24,323 nucleotides of DNA from a virus. A model generated the notes under the pieces. The model saw only the letters and a list, made by a program, of their open reading frames with translations, did no database searches and had not been told where the DNA came from. The stretch covers positions 1 to 24,323 of the IMG/VR virus record IMGVR_UViG_3300034106_000811; one strand, 5' to 3'. Shown piece by piece: positions 21,275 through 24,323 of the stretch. A program made the translations under genes and the position numbers. Position 1 is the stretch's first letter. Every line of letters begins with the position of its first letter.

Positions 21275-21465
21275 TTGTTACCTCCTTTGATTTCAGTTAG
21301 TTTTTCTTCTATGCATTGTTTTTGATACTCAAGATGCAGTATTTCTGAATGTTTTTTGATTACTAAATACGCATTGTCTAATAATTCTTTTTCTTGTTCT
21401 GTTCGCCATCCTGTTTTCACAATGCAAAGTGCATCAATTAGCGATAGATTTTTATAGTTACTCAT
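21271..21465 (-). CDS. Hypothetical helical protein (64 aa)
   Basis: The start MSNYKNLSLIDAL at 21465 is favoured over the longer frame from 21570: it follows GGAGGGAAC and overlaps the preceding lipoprotein stop by 8 nt. The remainder is helical and charged (EQEKELLDNAYLVIKKHSEILHLEYQKQ) and ends EIKGGNK, whose codons form the next ribosome-binding site. I recognise no family. Confidence 0.55.
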   Translation of the reverse strand: MSNYKNLSLIDALCIVKTGWRTEQEKELLDNAYLVIKKHSEILHLEYQKQCIEEKLTEIKGGNK

Positions 21466-21694
21466 TGTTCCCTCCTTTGTGTATAGGGTTCTTACAGTTT
21501 CCTTTGTGGGTGAACATTGCACTTCGGTCAAAAGTGCCAAGAAAATACTCACATCCTTCAATTTCAACAACTTTTAATTCTTTGACATCTACTCCGATTT
21601 TGACTGTGTGTTGAGTTGATTTTGTTGTGGTTGTTGGTTCCTCGCAACTACTTACCATTCCGATAAGTAATGTTGCTATTAATAGTTTTTTCAT
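21458..21694 (-). CDS. Putative lipoprotein (78 aa)
   Basis: The N-terminus MKKLLIATLLIGMVSSCEE is a short lipoprotein signal with a VSSC lipobox, so the mature protein would begin at C17 and be anchored in a membrane. A Thr-rich linker follows, then a compact domain with KELKVVEIEGCEYFLGTF and FTHKGNCKNPIH. The C-terminal motif is shared, from memory, with small phage proteins of unknown function. Phage lipoproteins sometimes act in superinfection exclusion, a possible role here. The end GGNNE overlaps the next gene's ribosome-binding site. Confidence 0.65.
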   Translation of the reverse strand: MKKLLIATLLIGMVSSCEEPTTTTKSTQHTVKIGVDVKELKVVEIEGCEYFLGTFDRSAMFTHKGNCKNPIHKGGNNE

Positions 21695-21696
21695 TT

Positions 21697-22035
21697 CTAC
21701 TTTATTGATTTGTTAGTTGTGTTTCGACTTAGCATTACATAAATACCGCAATAAGCAAATACCAAAAGAAGAAGAATTATTAGCCCAAGAAAAATATGTA
21801 TACTCTTATGCATGGCTATTGTAAGGGCTAAAATTCCTATCAAAATAATTAAAGCGTTTATTGCCTTTTGTTTTTTATCTCTTTCCATTTGTTTTTTATC
21901 TTTTTCCATAAGTTCTTTTAGTTTTTGTTTTCTTTCTTTTCTTAATTGTTCACGATTTTCAATGCGCCATTTGTTTCTTGCTATTGCATCCGATTTCTCT
22001 GCCGTATCGAGTAAGTGTTTTATTTTGTCATTCAT
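21697..22035 (-). CDS. Two-helix membrane protein with charged N-terminal domain (112 aa)
   Basis: Residues 1-57 are charged and probably a coiled coil (ENREQLRKERKQKLKELMEKDKKQ). Two hydrophobic segments follow at about 58-75 (AINALIILIGILALTIAM) and 80-103 (IHIFLGLIILLLLVFAYCGIYVML). It starts in a 4-nt overlap with the upstream gene behind a GGAGAAGG site. The AT-rich composition is like that of nearby small genes. Function is unknown; a host membrane-interacting or holin-like role cannot be excluded. Confidence 0.6.
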   Translation of the reverse strand: MNDKIKHLLDTAEKSDAIARNKWRIENREQLRKERKQKLKELMEKDKKQMERDKKQKAINALIILIGILALTIAMHKSIHIFLGLIILLLLVFAYCGIYVMLSRNTTNKSIK

Positions 22036-22277
22036 TGCTCACCTTCTCCGTAGGTTTGTTCGTAGTATTCCTTGATATTCATTTCTCTTGAAATAAACCA
22101 ATCAATGCAAAATTTAATCATTCTTTCCTTTTCCATTTCTTTTGCTTTGTAAAGCAATATAACATAGGCAACTGCGTATTCATCTACGCTTATTTCTTGA
22201 TTATCTAATTGGACTTTAAGTTGACAAGATTCATTAGCAAACCACTCTACTGCCGTCTGTTGTTTATTGTTTGTCAT
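22032..22277 (-). CDS. MTNNKQQ-type small protein, copy 2 (81 aa)
   Basis: This paralogue of the 89-residue gene at 16353-16622 shares MTNNKQQTAVEWF, the L-x2-(Q/G)-EIS-x3-YA segment, KEMEKER and the YYEQTYG end. It ends GEGEQ, which, like its paralogue's GGGKQ, is written by the following ribosome-binding site. It overlaps both neighbours by 4 nt. Function is unknown. Confidence 0.7.
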   Translation of the reverse strand: MTNNKQQTAVEWFANESCQLKVQLDNQEISVDEYAVAYVILLYKAKEMEKERMIKFCIDWFISREMNIKEYYEQTYGEGEQ

Positions 22278-22408
22278 TGTCGGTCTATAAATTCTGCGTA
22301 ATCTCGTGCATCTTTTTCCGTTTCAAAGGTGGCGAGTAGTTCTCCAGCGAAGTACACACGCCACTTGGTGATGAAGTTGATTGTGGCTTTAATTACGACC
22401 GCTTTCAT
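22274..22408 (-). CDS. Hypothetical protein (44 aa)
   Basis: The start MKAVVIKATINFITKW at 22408 is preferred over a longer frame from 22456, because the longer one overlaps the upstream gene far more. The product has a strand-rich first half and ends FETEKDARDYAEFIDRQ, a helix. It overlaps the upstream gene by 20 nt and the next by 4 nt. No family is recognised. Confidence 0.5.
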   Translation of the reverse strand: MKAVVIKATINFITKWRVYFAGELLATFETEKDARDYAEFIDRQ

Positions 22409-22676
22409 TCTTGATTGCGTTATATTGGTTCTCCCAAGTCCTCGCCTTGTCCTCAAGCTCTTGCTTGGTTTTCTCGTGACTCATTTTTGCCAAGTTCAAT
22501 TGGTTAGTGGCAGTTTGCAAGTCAATGCGATTCTGCCAAAGTTCCCCTTCCAGTTCGGTGTTGATCCGATGTAGACGGTAGATTTCTTCCAAGTAACTTT
22601 GTGACTTCTTTTCATCAGCATACACCTTGTACACCAATAGGACGAATGTCAATCCAAATAGTATTGTTGTTATCAT
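22389..22676 (-). CDS. Single-pass membrane protein with coiled coil (95 aa)
   Basis: Residues 2-17 are hydrophobic (ITTILFGLTFVLLVYK). The remaining about 75 residues form a predicted coiled coil (LEEIYRLHRINTELEGELWQNRIDLQ). A short N-terminal anchor followed by a long helix resembles an i-spanin, but the location in the early region and absence of other lysis genes argue against a firm lysis call. It is coupled by 4 nt to the upstream membrane protein, suggesting a pair that work together at the inner membrane. Confidence 0.55.
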   Translation of the reverse strand: MITTILFGLTFVLLVYKVYADEKKSQSYLEEIYRLHRINTELEGELWQNRIDLQTATNQLNLAKMSHEKTKQELEDKARTWENQYNAIKNESGRN

Positions 22677-22879
22677 TTTGCTTTTCCTTTGTAGAATTTG
22701 TGGTTGAAAATTGCCTGACTGAATTGGTCAAAGTCAGGATTGTACTCGTCCCTCTCAAACTCATATGGTTTGGCTTCGGGAAGTTCTTGCTTCATTGACT
22801 TGCGGAATGCGTGGATTCCGTAGCCCACCGCAAATGCGATGGGAGTCAAGATGATTGGGTAGATGATGTCAAGTGCCAT
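22673..22879 (-). CDS. Small membrane protein (68 aa)
   Basis: The start MALDIIYPIILTP at 22879 follows the upstream stop by 4 nt; a start at 22897 would overlap that gene. Residues 3-22 form one hydrophobic segment (IIYPIILTPIAFAVGYGIHAF), then the protein is charged (KSMKQELPEAKPYEFERDEYN). Its end overlaps the coiled-coil membrane gene by 4 nt. The two may act as a pair. Function is unknown. Confidence 0.55.
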   Translation of the reverse strand: MALDIIYPIILTPIAFAVGYGIHAFRKSMKQELPEAKPYEFERDEYNPDFDQFSQAIFNHKFYKGKAK

Positions 22880-22883
22880 AGTG

Positions 22884-23105
22884 TTATTTGATGCCAAAAG
22901 GTTTCAATGCTTCCAAGATTGTTGGATGAATGGGAGATTGCTCTCCCAATTCATACATCAAGGTGTCATCCGTGTCAACCAACTTCTTGGCTGTGCCTTG
23001 TTTGATGTGCTTGTTTACAAGTGACATAATTTCTGAATTTTTGGTGATTACTCCGTTCAATGTTCCGAAGGTTTCGTTGCGGTTGATGATTGCTTTGTCT
23101 TTCAT
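22884..23105 (-). CDS. Hypothetical protein (73 aa)
   Basis: The product (MKDKAIINRNETFGTLNGVITKNSEI...) has no recognised domain. It ends LEALKPFGIK, 4 nt before the membrane protein start. A short gap with a possible promoter precedes its ATG, so it may begin the small-gene transcript. It is included because its start, spacing and coding pattern fit the operon. Confidence 0.55.
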   Translation of the reverse strand: MKDKAIINRNETFGTLNGVITKNSEIMSLVNKHIKQGTAKKLVDTDDTLMYELGEQSPIHPTILEALKPFGIK

Positions 23106-23140
23106 AGTGATTCAAACTAACAACCTTTTTTTCACTTATG

Positions 23141-23148
23141 CAAATTTA
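23141..23148 (-). promoter_or_regulatory. Candidate Bacteroidota-type -7 element for the small early genes
   Basis: TAAATTTG on the minus strand matches TAnnTTTG and lies 35 nt before the start at 23105, in the 72-nt gap after the exonuclease gene. No good -33 element is seen. Confidence 0.3.
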
Positions 23149-23177
23149 TTTTCAAAATCTTTTTGTGAATGACCGAT

Positions 23178-23825
23178 TTATTTTGTGATTGACAAAAATA
23201 GTTCTCCAGCGTATGTCAATTTCTCGTCAATGATTTCTTGCGAGTCCTCGTCCAAAGTGATGAGCGTTCCTGTGACCTTCTTGCCTTCAGGCATTCGTGG
23301 ATCGTAGGAAACGAAAATCCCTTCGGTCAACCCGGTTGCAATCATTCCCATCTGCATCTGCCAATAATACTCCGTCCGTTTGCTCTTGAGTTGCTCGTTG
23401 TTTTTGATGAAGAAGTTTTGCAAGTGGTTGCCTGAATTAAAAGGACATTTGATTTCAATGAGCTTGTCACCAAGTGCATCGGGAGAGTAACCACCCCAAA
23501 GTCCATAGGTGATGAAGGTGTAGGTCTCTGCTCCGTAGTAGGTATAGAAGTCATCGGTTTGTTGCTGGAAGTAGTGGAACGCTTCTTTCTCGTGTTCCTT
23601 GCCCCAATCCAAAGCACGACCATAAATCTCCGTGCGGTTGCCTGTGAGATACTCCGCTGCTTTCTCAAACACAAAGGACTTTGCAGTTTCCGACAGGTAC
23701 TCCGATTTGTTTTTCGGAGTTCCCATCAGCTTGTGGATTTCGGAAGCGGTGAAGCGTGACCTTCTCAAATCTTGCCAATCCTCCTCCGTCAAAGAAGAGT
23801 GAATAGTTGGAAGTTGATGTTTCAT
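23178..23825 (-). CDS. YqaJ-like recombination exonuclease (215 aa)
   Basis: The start ATG at 23825 overlaps the ERF stop by ATGA; an upstream start in the same frame would overlap that gene by over 100 nt. The sequence shows the YqaJ/lambda-exonuclease core: RRSRFTASEIHKLMG (24-35), LDWGKEHEKEA (72-82), SPDALGDKLIEIKCP with D116, E124 and K126, and YYWQMQMGM (153-161). These form a PD-(D/E)xK active site. It resects DNA ends to give single strands for the annealing protein next to it, a typical phage recombination pair. Confidence 0.88.
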   Translation of the reverse strand: MKHQLPTIHSSLTEEDWQDLRRSRFTASEIHKLMGTPKNKSEYLSETAKSFVFEKAAEYLTGNRTEIYGRALDWGKEHEKEAFHYFQQQTDDFYTYYGAETYTFITYGLWGGYSPDALGDKLIEIKCPFNSGNHLQNFFIKNNEQLKSKRTEYYWQMQMGMIATGLTEGIFVSYDPRMPEGKKVTGTLITLDEDSQEIIDEKLTYAGELFLSITK

Positions 23826-24323
23826 TTCTCGCCAATTAATAGTTTTTGGTTGACTGGAGAGACATCGTACTTGTTTGTGATGTCGGTCATCAGTCCACCG
23901 GTCTTGAGATGCTCCATTGCTTTTGCCCAATTAGGATGCTTGGGAGTGAGTTCTTCTTTCTTTGGTGCAGATGTTCTACCCATTGCCTTCTCACCGTCAT
24001 CGTCATCGTCAATGTTCAGGTTCAAGATAGAACCGAGTGCATACCTCCGAGCGTAAGTAATTGCAGAACCCATCGCTTGTGGATCGTTCTGCTTTGCCAC
24101 AGGCATCGTGTAGGATGACTCCATCCACTCACCTGATTCGGAGTGAACGATGATGGTTGTGAGTGCGTCACCATCGGGAAACTGACTGATTGCCAAACCA
24201 CATTCGCTCAATGGCTTTTGGATGGTTGACAAGATGTTTGCCAATGACGCATACTTTGACTTGAAGAAAGGGTTGTTGGACTCCTTTGCTACCTTGCTCA
24301 CCGATGCTTGGAATTTTACCAAC
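23822..24323 (-). CDS. erf: ERF-family single-strand annealing protein, N-terminus outside window
   Basis: The reading frame reaches the window edge. Only a TTG is available as a start inside the window, and family members usually carry a longer N-terminal segment, so the gene is almost certainly cut. The core has VKFQASVSKVAKESNNPFFKSKYASL, followed by ILSTIQKPLSECGLAISQ, then YTMPVAKQNDPQAMGSAITYARRYAL, the ERF signature. Residues after about 110 are an acidic stretch (IDDDDDGEK), then a tail for partner binding. It anneals complementary single strands and works with the coupled exonuclease downstream. Confidence 0.88.
   Translation of the reverse strand, partial: LVKFQASVSKVAKESNNPFFKSKYASLANILSTIQKPLSECGLAISQFPDGDALTTIIVHSESGEWMESSYTMPVAKQNDPQAMGSAITYARRYALGSILNLNIDDDDDGEKAMGRTSAPKKEELTPKHPNWAKAMEHLKTGGLMTDITNKYDVSPVNQKLLIGEK

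Noticed and set aside
24000-24010. Short GAT/CAT repeats near 24000 as a microsatellite
   Set aside because: They simply encode the acidic DDDDD stretch of the ERF protein, a common feature of the family.
1-24323. CRISPR array or tRNA genes
   Set aside because: No regularly spaced direct repeats and no cloverleaf-like sequence were found in the intergenic stretches.

Overview
The window is a stretch of a tailed double-stranded DNA phage (or prophage) genome, most likely infecting a member of the Bacteroidota. Every gene I can support lies on the minus strand, so the region reads from high to low coordinates. Genes are tightly packed, and many junctions overlap by 4 nt (ATGA) or by 8 to 20 nt. 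The host guess rests on two TAnnTTTG motifs (the Bacteroidota -7 promoter element) in short intergenic gaps, and on small-gene families (for example the MTNNKQQTAVEWF proteins) that I associate from memory with Bacteroidota phages. I see no integrase, repressor or clear lysis gene, so lifestyle cannot be judged. Both ends of the window cut through genes.

Layout in transcription order. (1) 24323-20636, early region: an ERF-type single-strand annealing protein, a YqaJ-type exonuclease, then about eleven small proteins, including two single-helix membrane proteins, a two-helix membrane protein, a lipoprotein, a DUF4177-like protein and a 55-residue helix-turn-helix-like protein. An intrinsic terminator follows at 20527-20576. 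(2) 20515-17676, replication: a NUMOD4/HNH homing-type endonuclease, a DUF1376-like replication protein, a DnaB-like helicase and a DnaA domain IV protein without an ATPase domain. (3) 17627-15601: a sigma-factor-like or helix-turn-helix protein, a membrane protein with a CxxC motif, and small conserved proteins. (4) 15604-11681, packaging: an HNH nuclease, a candidate small terminase, two small proteins, two glycosyltransferases and the large terminase. (5) 11659-10902: a tail assembly chaperone pair with a T9 slippery run and an open -1 frame, which suggests a programmed frameshift. (6) A 389-nt gap full of palindromes. (7) 10512-4841, tail: two large structural proteins and a tape measure protein. 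(8) 4825-2220, head: an XkdF/S78-like protease, a scaffold-like protein, the major capsid protein and a possible tail tube protein, ending at a second terminator. (9) 2133-1: small accessory proteins and an incomplete tail fibre with duplicated jelly-roll-like modules.

How it fits together: the early genes supply recombination and small host-interaction proteins. The DnaA-IV, replication protein and DnaB trio probably loads the replisome. TerS, HNH and TerL package DNA. The last third builds the virion. The tail block is transcribed before the head block, and no portal gene is seen beside TerL, which is an unusual order.

The most notable points are the probable G/GT frameshift at 11191-11200, the two-glycosyltransferase cassette inside the terminase module, the ATPase-less DnaA, the palindrome-dense gap, and a modular leader/ribosome-binding-site system linking the small early genes.
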